Program-made: the position numbers and the translations under genes
Notes under the pieces: generated by a model
The model's database searches: none
Seen by the model: the letters and a program-made list of their open reading frames with translations, nothing else
Told to the model about the DNA's origin: nothing
Shown here: in pieces, positions 53,516-61,936 of the stretch
How positions within the stretch are numbered: the stretch's first letter is position 1
Layout: the number at the start of each line of letters is the position of its first letter
Assembly: GCF_902779965.1 (NCBI RefSeq)
Contig: NZ_CACZDK010000010.1
Location: forward strand, 1-64,000
Direction of reading: 5' to 3'
DNA: 64,000 bases
DNA from: Fibrobacter succinogenes
GTDB taxonomy: Bacteria > Fibrobacterota > Fibrobacteria > Fibrobacterales > Fibrobacteraceae

Positions 53516-54931
53516 TTAAAACAAGTCATCCAGCGTAAGTTCTTTCTGAACAAAACCACTGTACTTATTATGCTTTAAACCAAACGAAGTCACCATCGTG
53601 AACATGACAGATTTTTTCGTATTCGTCTCCGAAATAAAAGCCTCTATCTTTTTTTCAAAATTTTCGCAGTCACTCTTTGTAATTTCGTATTCCGTCTTAG
53701 AAAATTTCATTTCACACAGATTTATCGTCTGATCAGCCCTATCAATAAGCAAATCAATTTGAGCACCTTTAACTTTATTTTTATGCGTACGCCAACTGCA
53801 AACACGGCTTTGAACACCTGATATTCCAAGCGCATTTTTCATTTGAGCGACATGATTCAGGCAAAGCATTTCAAACGCAAGCCCGCTCCACGTTTTGAAC
53901 AATGGCGACCGAAGCGAATTTGTCCAGAAATGGTCATCCTGATTTTTATTTTCGGATTCAAAGTAAAAATGAAACAACGTAAAAGGATCAATAAGTTGAA
54001 TAAGTACATCCCTTTTGGTATTTCCAATAGGAGTGTATTCTCGCGTAAAACCGCACTGTTCCAATTCCGTCAAAACAGTCGAGAAAGCCTTATTGTTATT
54101 AAGCCCAGTCGTATCCAAGATTTCCTTTCTTGTCATTCCCATTTTCTTGGTTGCAAGAGCTTCTATAACAGCTTCATGCCCAGCACTTTGTTTAAACAAA
54201 GACCTGTATAAATTCTGAAATTCAAGTCGCAACTCGCCAATTCTCGAAAACACAAGCCTGTCAATATTTTGGGCAACACTTTCATCAACATTCATCAGGG
54301 AATAATAATAAGGAACCCCTCCAAACGCCATATAACATTCCGCAATTTCTTTTCGACGATAGCCAAAGCCATAAATCTTAAAATATTGTTCCGCCTCGTT
54401 CAGTGTAAACGGAGCTATCTCTATTTGATGAGTAACGCGGTTGTGAAGCCCACCCCGATTGCAAATTAATTTGTCAATCATCCAAGATGTAGCAGAACCG
54501 CATACAATCAATTTGATATCATTCCGATCAGAAGCAAAGCTATTCCAAAAATGTTCCAAAGCCCCCACAAATAGAGACCTTGCCGTATCAAGCCAAGGCA
54601 ACTCATCAATAAAGACAATTTTTTTTTTCGAACCAAGGCTATCCAAATACCGTTCTAATTGGTCAAAAGCCGACAGCCATGTTGTCGGTTTGGAACACTC
54701 TCCAATTTTTTTCTGCAAAGCAAGTTGAAAATTTTCCAGCTGTGTCACCAAAGAAGCAGTTTCCATTCCAGAAAAAGAAAAAACAGCATTTTTTCCAACA
54801 ACTTGACGTATAAAAAAAGTTTTGCCTACACGCCGCCGCCCATAAACAGCAATAAACTCCGACTTATCGGATTCAAGGTATTTTTGAAGCAATTGAGTTT
54901 CTTTTTCACGGCCAACCAAAACAGGCTGCAT
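53516..54931 (-). CDS. AAA ATPase of the archaeal-type COG1672 class with DUF234-like C-terminus
   Basis: The 471-residue product has P-loop AVYGRRRVGKTFFIRQ (about 32-47), Walker B KKIVFIDELPWLD, sensor-like LIVCGSATSWM, a winged-helix middle (MGMTRKEILDTTGL) and a C-terminal PD-(D/E)XK-like core (GAQIDLLIDRADQTINLCEMKFS, about 405-427). Such proteins are common, mobile-looking and of unknown function. It is AT-rich compared with its neighbours, sits inside an ABC operon, and is preceded by a 52-bp-period repeat array. The start at 54931 has AAAGGAGG 9 bases upstream; an upstream in-frame GTG/TTG-type extension is less likely. Confidence 0.85.
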   Translation of the reverse strand: MQPVLVGREKETQLLQKYLESDKSEFIAVYGRRRVGKTFFIRQVVGKNAVFSFSGMETASLVTQLENFQLALQKKIGECSKPTTWLSAFDQLERYLDSLGSKKKIVFIDELPWLDTARSLFVGALEHFWNSFASDRNDIKLIVCGSATSWMIDKLICNRGGLHNRVTHQIEIAPFTLNEAEQYFKIYGFGYRRKEIAECYMAFGGVPYYYSLMNVDESVAQNIDRLVFSRIGELRLEFQNLYRSLFKQSAGHEAVIEALATKKMGMTRKEILDTTGLNNNKAFSTVLTELEQCGFTREYTPIGNTKRDVLIQLIDPFTLFHFYFESENKNQDDHFWTNSLRSPLFKTWSGLAFEMLCLNHVAQMKNALGISGVQSRVCSWRTHKNKVKGAQIDLLIDRADQTINLCEMKFSKTEYEITKSDCENFEKKIEAFISETNTKKSVMFTMVTSFGLKHNKYSGFVQKELTLDDLF

Positions 54932-54973
54932 AGAGAGGCCTCCTTTCCTCAATAATATAATAAAAAAAAATCC

Positions 54974-55099
54974 ATTTCAGCACTTTTCAACACGAAAATT
55001 GCTGAAATCAATATTAAAACAAACCATTTCAGCACTTTTCAAAACAAATATTGCTGAAATGACTATAAAAATTCATAATTTCAGCACTTTTAATTTTTC
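54974..55099. repeat. 52-bp-period array of palindromic sites upstream of the AAA ATPase gene
   Basis: ATTTCAGCA starts at 54974, 55026 and 55078, exactly 52 bases apart. In the first two units TGCTGAAAT follows at 55000-55008 and 55052-55060, giving two 35-bp inverted repeats; the third unit is a left half only. CTTTTCAA follows each left arm in the first two units. A possible promoter on the minus strand uses CTGAAA (in the first arm) and TATTAT 17 bases on. The 302-base gap 54932-55233 otherwise holds the vestigial permease start and AT-rich DNA. Confidence 0.8.
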
Positions 55100-55147
55100 A
55101 AACGCAATAAACCCAATCAACAGCCGCCGCAAAAAAGCACCTCCAAT
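55074..55147 (-). pseudogene. Vestigial 5' end of the FecCD permease gene
   Basis: Reading the minus strand, GGAGG then TTG and codons for MRRLLIGFI match the real permease start at 53494 (MRRLLIGFV); 25 of 26 bases agree between 53471-53496 and 55109-55134. After codon 9 the match is lost and the frame ends at TGA near 55074 (19 codons in all). It is read as the scar of an insertion or duplication. Confidence 0.7.
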
Positions 55148-55233
55148 TAGACTTTTTCAATTTAAAAATAGCTAAACAGAAATCTGTCTAGCCTTTACTT
55201 TAATTTACCAATTTCTGGTATTTTCAAAAAAAA

Positions 55234-55815
55234 CTAAAAAGACAATATCGCATTCGCACCAAAGCTTGCATTAGCCAAATTCAGTGTAGGAACAACCCTT
55301 AACTGAACAGACTGCCATCCTTCTTGCAGCATCCTTACTTTATAACGATCCAAAGCCTCTTGATATTGGTCTCGTTTGATTGCATGTTCTTTGCGAACAT
55401 TGTATTTATGAATGTTATAAGCAAGAACAGGTATCCCCAAAAGGTAAAATGGAATGGAGACACCTATTGACACTCCACCAGCAACCCTATCAAAAACCTC
55501 ACCCCACCCATCATCACTATCACTTGTTTCATTTATCGCGTAAATTCCAATAGCAAGAAAAAATGTTCCTACACAAACAAGTCCACCACCAAATACAATA
55601 CCCTCAATGTTTGCTCCATACGAAGCGTCTTTATTTTCAAACTCAATCAATTCTTTATAAATATCAACACTATCCAACTCAACTAGATAATAAACATTTT
55701 CTACTTCCGACGAAGCTTCAGTTTCGGGCACCCCGCGAAAATCAGACATATCATCCGCAAAAGCAAACGACAAACCAGCAACTAGGAGAATCAAGAAAAA
55801 TAACTTATTATTCAT
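55234..55815 (-). CDS. Small membrane protein of unknown function
   Basis: The 193-residue product has a signal peptide (MNNKLFFLILLVAGLSFAFA), then two hydrophobic segments (about 73-95, GIVFGGGLVCVGTFFLAIGIYAI, and about 112-135, GGVSIGVSIPFYLLGIPVLAY). A KYNVRKEHAIKRDQYQEALDRY helical segment follows and the end is VPTLNLANASFGANAILSF. It resembles small glycine-rich envelope proteins common in Bacteroidota/Fibrobacterota. No function is assigned. AT-rich. Confidence 0.6.
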   Translation of the reverse strand: MNNKLFFLILLVAGLSFAFADDMSDFRGVPETEASSEVENVYYLVELDSVDIYKELIEFENKDASYGANIEGIVFGGGLVCVGTFFLAIGIYAINETSDSDDGWGEVFDRVAGGVSIGVSIPFYLLGIPVLAYNIHKYNVRKEHAIKRDQYQEALDRYKVRMLQEGWQSVQLRVVPTLNLANASFGANAILSF

Positions 55816-56102
55816 TTTATACGCTTCCAAAAAGAAATAATTCCACCATGTTAAGTTTTCACTCTAAAGTAACCATATAAATTCGCAGCTTTAGGTTTTC
55901 CCCTATAAATCTATATTAAATTATACAAAATAATTTGTTCCACTAATAAATTTAAATTTTTCACTACAGCTAATTTTCAACCCATGTTGCCAGCAATAAA
56001 ATCAACAGGCAAGGATGGGGTGGGCGCAAAGAGGGGCCCATGCAGCCTTCGTAACTCCAAGCAGAACCCTACCCGCATCTTGAAATTTCTATCTTTCTTA
56101 CC

Positions 56103-57230
56103 ATGCTCGACTATTCTCAAGTTCCAAGTCCTTGTTTCGTACTTGACGAAACACGTCTCCGCCGCAACATGGAAATCCTCGATGATATCCAGAAAAAGAC
56201 CGGCGTCAAAATCATCTGCGCCCTCAAGGGTTACAGCTTCTGGCGTTCTTTCCCGCTCATTGGCGAATACCTCGCCGGCGCCACCGCCTCTAGCCTTAAC
56301 GAAGCTCGCCTTGCGCGCGAAGAGATGAACAAGGAAGTTCACGTTTTCGCACCGGTTTACGAAGACGACGAAATCGACGCGATTCTTGATACCGCCGACC
56401 ACATCACGTTCAACAGCTTTTCGCAATGGCAGCGTTTCAAGGACAAGACGCTTGCCCACGGCGTGAGTGCCGGCATCCGCGTGAACCCGGAATACTCCTC
56501 AGTCGAGACCGACATTTACAACCCCTGCGGCAAGTACTCCCGCCTCGGCGTAACCGAAATCGAATTCAAGCCAGAACTCCTTGACGGTATCGAAGGGCTC
56601 CACTTCCATGCGCTTTGCGAACAAGATTCCGACGCGCTCGAAATTGTCCTTGCCGAATTCGAAAGACACTTCGGCAAGTTCCTTCCGCAAATGAAGTGGG
56701 TGAACTTCGGCGGCGGTCACCACATCACGCGTAAAGACTACCATCGCGATGATTTAGTCCGCATCCTCAAGGAATTTTCGGCACGCTACCCGCACTTGCA
56801 AATCATCATGGAACCGGGCGAAGCCATCGGTTGGCAAACAGGCGAACTCGTCGCCAGCGTTGGCGATATCGTCCACAACGAAATGGACATCGCCATCTTG
56901 AACGTTTCCGTCAGTGCACACATGCCGGACTGCCTTGAAATGCCGTACCGCCCGAATATCATCGGTGCAGCACTCCCGCGCGAAAAAACTCATACGTACA
57001 AACTTACAGGCAATTCTTGCCTCGCCGGCGACCAGCTCGGTGACTATTCGTTCGACGAACCGCTCAAAGTTGGCGACCGCATCATCTTCGAAGACATGAT
57101 CCATTACACGATGGTCAAGACCACGTTCTTCAACGGAGTGCGCCACCCGAGCATCGGCAAGTTTGACGAAAGCGGCAAATTCCACCTGCTGCACAAATTC
57201 ACGTACGAACAGTTTAAGGAGAAGCTATAA
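56103..57230 (+). CDS. nspC: Carboxynorspermidine/carboxyspermidine decarboxylase
   Basis: The 375-residue PLP enzyme of the alanine racemase fold makes norspermidine or spermidine from the carboxy form. Lys42 in CALKGYS is the PLP lysine. LEGLHFHALCEQDSDALE (written here from the GIEGLHFHALCEQ segment), WVNFGGGHHITRKDY, IMEPGEAIGWQTGELV and the late GNSCLAGDQLGDY are family motifs. The usual partner, carboxynorspermidine dehydrogenase, is not next to it. There is no strong ribosome binding site at the ATG. A repeat-rich gap follows. Confidence 0.92.
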   Translation: MLDYSQVPSPCFVLDETRLRRNMEILDDIQKKTGVKIICALKGYSFWRSFPLIGEYLAGATASSLNEARLAREEMNKEVHVFAPVYEDDEIDAILDTADHITFNSFSQWQRFKDKTLAHGVSAGIRVNPEYSSVETDIYNPCGKYSRLGVTEIEFKPELLDGIEGLHFHALCEQDSDALEIVLAEFERHFGKFLPQMKWVNFGGGHHITRKDYHRDDLVRILKEFSARYPHLQIIMEPGEAIGWQTGELVASVGDIVHNEMDIAILNVSVSAHMPDCLEMPYRPNIIGAALPREKTHTYKLTGNSCLAGDQLGDYSFDEPLKVGDRIIFEDMIHYTMVKTTFFNGVRHPSIGKFDESGKFHLLHKFTYEQFKEKL

Positions 57231-57233
57231 GCG

Positions 57234-57440
57234 GCTTCGCCGCAGTGATTAGTAGACAGTAGGCAGTAGACAGGGAAACGCAATGTCAAAACAGTTTTTC
57301 TCACTGTCATTCCCGGCTCCGACCGGGCGGACAGCACTTGGCAACTTGTTGCCTTAGTGCGCATGGCCACCTTTAGGTGGGAATATCCTTGAGTGGTTAA
57401 GGATATCAAAGATGGGCATGACAAAGAAAGACTTTATGAG
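57234..57440. repeat. Repeat-rich gap between nspC and tsaE
   Basis: Mini-hairpin GCGGCTTCGCCGC (57232-57245), heptamers GTAGACA/GTAGGCA/GTAGACA (about 57246-57270), then GTCATTCCCGGCTCCGACCG and a short hairpin (CCACCTTTAGGTGG). Confidence 0.65.
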
Positions 57441-57446
57441 CGAAAA

Positions 57447-57860
57447 ATGAAATTCAAAAGCGAAGACGATACATACAACTGGGCGTTGCAATTCGCCAAA
57501 GAACTCAAGGTCGGCGACAAGGTTGCTTTGTACGGGAATCTCGGCGCTGGCAAAACCGTCATTAGTCGCGGCATCTGCAAAGGGCTCGGTTTCGACGGCA
57601 CCGTCTGTTCACCAACCTACACCATCCTCCACGAATACCCGAACAACCCGCCCATTTTCCACTTCGACCTTTACCGTCTCGAAGGAGGCGCCGATCTTTA
57701 TGAAGTCGGTATGGACCCTGACTATCTCGAAAGCGGAATCAGCCTCATCGAATGGCCCGAACGCCTAGAAGAAAACGACGCAGGCATCACCCACGTCGTC
57801 AAAATTCAAATTGTTTCCGAAACTGAACGCGAAATTACTGTCGAGAAAATCGCGAAATAA
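57447..57860 (+). CDS. tsaE: tRNA threonylcarbamoyladenosine biosynthesis protein TsaE
   Basis: The 137-residue P-loop ATPase supports TsaB/TsaD in making t6A37 of tRNA. Walker A GNLGAGKTVISRGI (about 30-43), CSPTYTILHEY and HFDLYRLEGGADL are characteristic, then ISLIEWPERLEE. The start at 57447 gives a normal TsaE length; in-frame codons upstream come from repeat DNA. Repeats lie on both sides. Confidence 0.92.
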   Translation: MKFKSEDDTYNWALQFAKELKVGDKVALYGNLGAGKTVISRGICKGLGFDGTVCSPTYTILHEYPNNPPIFHFDLYRLEGGADLYEVGMDPDYLESGISLIEWPERLEENDAGITHVVKIQIVSETEREITVEKIAK

Positions 57861-57867
57861 TATTTCA

Positions 57868-58015
57868 GTAGTTAGTGATTAGTGGTTAAGGAACAGTAGG
57901 AAGTAGTCGGTAGGAAGTAGGAAGTGTTTTATAATCGCGGCAAAGCCGCCTAACTATCTAGCTATTACTGTTTACTGCCTACTAACCACTGTTTACTAAT
58001 CACTACTGACTAAAT
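57868..58015. repeat. Inverted heptamer arrays around a mini-hairpin, downstream of tsaE
   Basis: Forward units GTAGTTA, GTGATTA, GTGGTTA, then GTAGGAA, GTAGTCG, GTAGGAA, a CGCGGCAAAGCCGC mini-hairpin, and reverse units TACTGTT, TACTGCC, TACTAAC. It is an extended inverted structure like that at 48360-48452. Confidence 0.75.
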
Positions 58016-58018
58016 CAC

Positions 58019-58711
58019 CTATTGCGCTTTTTTGCGCTTACCCTTGCGAGCAAGTTTCTTGTTCGCCTTTTGAATCGAATCAGCAACAGCCTTTGCACGG
58101 AGTTCCGCAGCAACCTGAGCTAAAGAATCAGCAATCGCCTTTTCCCTTGCAATCGAATCGGCGCGAGCAGCGGCGGCAGCCACACAAGCCTTAACTTCTT
58201 CGCTATTGGCAATCTTACTCCAATCCTTGCGGTCACCCTGGCTCAAAAGCATCGGGCCCTTGTAATCCTTCACTATATTATATGCAGCCACCGTATCGCG
58301 GGCAGCCATAGCGCCCATGGCATCGGCATACAAATCCTTCTGCTGGTTGCGCATATCTTCAATAGCGCCCAAGCGGTTCTGGCGGAGGATTTCCATGGAA
58401 TCGCTCACGAAACTCAAGTCCCACGTTTCGTTATAGCAGGCTTCAGCATCTGCATACTTCAAAACGTTTGTTTCTGCAGCGACATACATGGCATCGCACG
58501 AGGCAAACACTTCTGCACTTTGCTGCTTTGTATATTGGTACCAGTAATACCCGCCCACGATTAAACCGGCGAGCACGAGCAAGAACACACCGTCTTGCCA
58601 ACCCATAATCGGCGTCTGCGAAAGCTTCGGTCTCCCATTAATGGTTTCACCGGCTTCCAGTTTTTCTTCAGCCTCGTCAAACGGGCTCTTTCCATTCAAA
58701 AAACTAAACAT
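58019..58711 (-). CDS. Single-pass membrane protein with helical C-terminus
   Basis: The 230-residue product: cytoplasmic N-terminus of about 40 residues, one membrane helix (about 42-60, GVFLLVLAGLIVGGYYW), then a helical domain with AETNVLKYADAEACYNETWD and a long Ala/Lys/Asp-rich C-terminal helix (ADSIAREKAIADSLAQVAAELRAKAVADSIQKA) ending KRKKAQ. The first part recalls tetratricopeptide-type membrane proteins but no repeat is clear. It lies 9 bases after the sufE-like gene. Confidence 0.6.
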   Translation of the reverse strand: MFSFLNGKSPFDEAEEKLEAGETINGRPKLSQTPIMGWQDGVFLLVLAGLIVGGYYWYQYTKQQSAEVFASCDAMYVAAETNVLKYADAEACYNETWDLSFVSDSMEILRQNRLGAIEDMRNQQKDLYADAMGAMAARDTVAAYNIVKDYKGPMLLSQGDRKDWSKIANSEEVKACVAAAAARADSIAREKAIADSLAQVAAELRAKAVADSIQKANKKLARKGKRKKAQ

Positions 58712-58720
58712 ATATTAGTC

Positions 58721-59173
58721 CTACTTTTTTGAAATTGCGTCAAAGACGCGTGCATATAAATAAATCTGTTTCATCAAGCTAGCAAATCCATTCGAACGCG
58801 TCGGCGAAAGCCCCACATTCAACCCAATCTGCTGGAAAAACGTCGGGTCCACCGAAAGGATATCTGCCGGAGTCATGTCATTGAAAATCTGCAAGGCAAG
58901 CGCACCCAAGCCACGGCTAATGAGCGGGTTCGTCGTACCGCCTTCGACATCCATTTCAAAATGAATTTTTCCGTTTTCAAATTTCGGCACAAGATACATC
59001 GTCGAAGCGCAACCCTGAATTATGAACTTTTCGGCCTTGAGCGAAGCATCCATGCCCTTGTGCTCACGAGCCAAATCCAAGAGGAATTTCCACTTGTCAT
59101 CCGGATCGCTAAACGAAGCGAACTTGGCCCTAATCTTTTCTTGACGATCAACAATACTTTCTGACATACTCAT
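58721..59173 (-). CDS. sufE: SufE-like sulfur acceptor protein
   Basis: The 150-residue SufE-family protein: FSDPDDKWKFLLDLAREHKG near the N-terminus, then IIQGCASTMYLVPKF with the sulfur-accepting Cys55, LISRGLGALALQIFNDMTPADIL and LSPTRSNGFASLMKQIYLYA at the C-terminus. It receives persulfide sulfur from a cysteine desulfurase (SufS/CsdA) for iron-sulfur cluster assembly. The ATG at 59173 lies 1 base after the flavoprotein stop, so it is co-transcribed. No other suf gene is in view. Confidence 0.9.
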   Translation of the reverse strand: MSMSESIVDRQEKIRAKFASFSDPDDKWKFLLDLAREHKGMDASLKAEKFIIQGCASTMYLVPKFENGKIHFEMDVEGGTTNPLISRGLGALALQIFNDMTPADILSVDPTFFQQIGLNVGLSPTRSNGFASLMKQIYLYARVFDAISKK

Positions 59174-59174
59174 A

Positions 59175-60371
59175 TTAGTGCAAAAAAGAACGCATTTTCC
59201 AAATTACCGACGGACAAGACCACAACACAGCAAAGAAAATCCGGAGCAAAGTTTGCTTCTCGCGCGGGAGCTTCGACAAGCGTTTTGCCGCCTTATCAAA
59301 CTGCTCGTCCTTGATTTTTGCAAGTCCGGGTTTCGCCTTTGCAATCTGCAAATGGGACTTTCCCAAAGAAGACATCCAGCGGTCAAGGACAGAAGCTTCG
59401 ATGCGAGCACGGGATGCGTCATCTGTAGCATTCAGCCATTCGTGAACCGCTTCCGCAGTAATCTTTCCGCTCAAAAGCGCTTCGACAATCCCCGAACGGC
59501 TCATCGGGTTTACGCAACTGGCGGCATCCCCCGCCTTAAAAAGCCCGCACTTGGCAAGCGGCTTGTTGGACTGGCCGCAAGCAATCATGCCACCATAAAT
59601 AGCCTTGATACTAGCACCTGGATAATGGGTATCAATAAAATGCTTGAGCTTTTCGCGCAAAGGCATATCGGGCTTTACATCTTTCGCAAGAACAAAACCA
59701 ATATTTACTTCCTTGCCATCACGCGGGAAAATCCAGCCGTAACCGCCCGGGAATTCACTCCCGTAAAACAAATCGATATGGTCGCGCTTGTGTTCGATAC
59801 CCTCGGCCACCGCAAAAATTCCCGGTTCCAAGTCAGTATCACCCGATTCAATCCCTTCTAGGCATGGGATTCCACGAGTGAGGCGGCAGCCCGGGCCCGT
59901 TGCATCGATAACCGTTTTTGCCGAAATTTCAAAGAATTCTTCGCCCACCTGGACATTCAAATTCCAGCCATTTTCGCTACGCGAAATGCTTTTAACAAGA
60001 GCGTCAAAACGGCACTCCACGCCCGCTTCAACGCAGGCATCGGCAATCGCATGATGGAATTTGGAACGGTCGAGCAAACGCCCACAATCTTTACTGTAAA
60101 ATTCAGCCTTGTAACCCTTGGGCGAGGTAAAGTAAATACCGGAAATACTCCCGCGCACCCAAGATTCGTCGATCGGCCACAATTCGTTCAAACGATGGGT
60201 AGATACAGCTTCGGCGCAAAAAATAGGCTCTTTCCAAGGTTCCTTTTTATCCAAAAGAAGGATTCGTCCGGCACCGCCTGTCATTTTTCCTAGCTGGAAA
60301 GCAGCCATAAGACCGGCAGGCCCCGCACCGCAAATCACCGCATTGTAAGAATTTGAACGAAAAGTTGTCAT
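59175..60371 (-). CDS. Geranylgeranyl-reductase-family FAD oxidoreductase
   Basis: The 398-residue flavoprotein: dinucleotide motif AVICGAGPAGLMAAFQLG (about 11-28), GRLLDRSKFHHAIAD, TVIDATGPG and the FAD ribityl motif KCGLFKAGDAASCVNPMSRSGIVEAL. Relatives reduce isoprenoid double bonds (menaquinone or lipid precursors); the exact substrate is unknown. It is the first gene of a three-gene run with the SufE-like and membrane proteins. The ATG at 60371 has no strong site. Confidence 0.8.
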   Translation of the reverse strand: MTTFRSNSYNAVICGAGPAGLMAAFQLGKMTGGAGRILLLDKKEPWKEPIFCAEAVSTHRLNELWPIDESWVRGSISGIYFTSPKGYKAEFYSKDCGRLLDRSKFHHAIADACVEAGVECRFDALVKSISRSENGWNLNVQVGEEFFEISAKTVIDATGPGCRLTRGIPCLEGIESGDTDLEPGIFAVAEGIEHKRDHIDLFYGSEFPGGYGWIFPRDGKEVNIGFVLAKDVKPDMPLREKLKHFIDTHYPGASIKAIYGGMIACGQSNKPLAKCGLFKAGDAASCVNPMSRSGIVEALLSGKITAEAVHEWLNATDDASRARIEASVLDRWMSSLGKSHLQIAKAKPGLAKIKDEQFDKAAKRLSKLPREKQTLLRIFFAVLWSCPSVIWKMRSFLH

Positions 60372-60493
60372 TTCAACGTAAAATTAGTATTTATTTGGTC
60401 AGTTTTTATTTTTCATTGTTAGTTTTGCAAATTTTTTAGTTATTTTAGGGCTATCCGTTATTTGATTTACTTTTTCATAAAGGGAATTTGACT

Positions 60494-61807
60494 ATGAATA
60501 TGAAGAACGTCTATAAATTTGGTCTCTGCCTCCTTAGTGCTCTTGCGCTTAACGTGTCTGCGCAAGACTTCAGAGGTAAGGACCTGAATACATCCTTCCG
60601 CGACAAGCGTATCGACAACTATCAGTTCCAGAAGGCAAGAGCCGTCAAGGGCGTTACGGACTTCCAGCGCTCTGCCGGTGAGTCTCCGGACTTCGAAGGC
60701 GCAAACCTTCCCGAAGTCTCTTTCCGTAATGCCGTGATTAGCGGCGCAAACTTCGAAGGCGCAAACCTCAAGGGTGCAACGATTAGCGGCGCAGACATTC
60801 GTTCTGCAAACTTCGAAGGTGCAAACCTCGAAGGCGCAAACCTCTATCGTGCAACTCTTCTCGATAGTAAATTCCCGAAGGCCAACCTCAAGAACGCCCG
60901 CATGGACGCTATGAAGGTCTCTGACGAATGCGATTTCAGCAAAGCTGACCTCACTCAGGCTTCTGCTATGGACATGGACCTTACCCGTGCCGACTTCAGC
61001 AAGGCTAACCTCACCAATACGAACTTCTCCCGTTCCTTGATGGCTAATAGCGACCTCCGCAAGACCACCATGGAAAAGACGGACTTCACGGCTTGCAACC
61101 TCATCGCTGCAAACTTCAAGGGCGTCTCGCTCAACAATGTGAACTTCGCCAAGGCCGGTCTTTCTCAGGCTAACTTCAGCGGTGCAACGTTCAACAACGT
61201 GAACCTCCAGGAAGCAGACCTTTCCTTGACCACCTTCAATGACGTGGACCTTTCCAGAACCCAGCTCCAGAAGGCTAAGTTCGCCCAGTCCAAGGTCAAG
61301 AACATGAAGTTCAACAACCAGGACTTGAACGGCGTTATTTTCGACAAGGGCGATGTTTCCAAGAGCACCTTCGACAAGACCAAGCTCAACAAGGCTTCCT
61401 TCTTCGATGCTAGCGTTAGCAAGAACGTGTTCAACTACACCGAACTCATGAAGGCCGTGTTCGACGGTGCATACGTCTTCAAGGACATCTTCGACAACGC
61501 CGACCTCACCAAGGCAAACTTCGCCAACTCCACCATCGAACGCTCTGCATTCAACAATGCACAGCTCTCCGGTGCAAACTTCTCCGGTGCTAAGCTCATC
61601 AAGGTTACCTTCCTCAACGCCAAGATGGAAGGTGTCAAGATCGATGCCGACACCAAGATGGAAGACGTGGACTTCTCCGGTGCAGACTTGACCGGTGCAA
61701 AGATTGAAAAGTTCACCGCCAAGAAGGTGACCTACAACGAAAGAACCAAGTTCCCGGCCGGCTTTGATCCGCGCGCCTACGGTTTCAAGAGACCGGGCGA
61801 AAAATAA
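60494..61807 (+). CDS. Exported pentapeptide-repeat protein
   Basis: The 437-residue product has a signal peptide (about 1-23, ending NVSA), then a continuous series of A(D/N)LXX/F pentapeptides from about residue 65 to 420 (FEGANL, ISGANF, LKGATI, FSKADLT). Such repeats fold into a four-sided right-handed beta-helix. An exported pentapeptide protein of this size is unusual; most known ones are cytoplasmic. The ligand is unknown. The ATG at 60494 has AGGGA at about 10 bases. A terminator follows. Confidence 0.85.
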   Translation: MNMKNVYKFGLCLLSALALNVSAQDFRGKDLNTSFRDKRIDNYQFQKARAVKGVTDFQRSAGESPDFEGANLPEVSFRNAVISGANFEGANLKGATISGADIRSANFEGANLEGANLYRATLLDSKFPKANLKNARMDAMKVSDECDFSKADLTQASAMDMDLTRADFSKANLTNTNFSRSLMANSDLRKTTMEKTDFTACNLIAANFKGVSLNNVNFAKAGLSQANFSGATFNNVNLQEADLSLTTFNDVDLSRTQLQKAKFAQSKVKNMKFNNQDLNGVIFDKGDVSKSTFDKTKLNKASFFDASVSKNVFNYTELMKAVFDGAYVFKDIFDNADLTKANFANSTIERSAFNNAQLSGANFSGAKLIKVTFLNAKMEGVKIDADTKMEDVDFSGADLTGAKIEKFTAKKVTYNERTKFPAGFDPRAYGFKRPGEK

Positions 61808-61831
61808 GCCCAATTGAATAACGGAAATTAG

Positions 61832-61860
61832 GGACGCTCAATCGAGCGTCCTTTTTATTT
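61832..61860 (+). terminator. Intrinsic terminator of the pentapeptide-repeat gene
   Basis: GGACGCTC-AATC-GAGCGTCC is followed by TTTTTATTTT, 24 bases after the stop. Confidence 0.88.
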
Positions 61861-61889
61861 TACTTCTCGCATCCCTCTGATCCCAGACC

Positions 61890-61925
61890 TCTAACCATTG
61901 TTTACTAACCACAAACCACATCCAA
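61890..61925. repeat. Degraded heptamer repeat before radA's 3' end
   Basis: Units such as TAACCAT, TGTTTAC, TAACCAC resemble reversed GTAAACA/GTGGTTA heptamers. Weakly conserved. Confidence 0.45.
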
Positions 61926-61936
61926 ACCCCTAACAA

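Noticed and set aside
54974-55086. CRISPR-like array
   Set aside because: Only two full units and one half unit exist, the repeats are palindromic with near-identical intervals, and no cas genes are nearby. It fits operator sites better.
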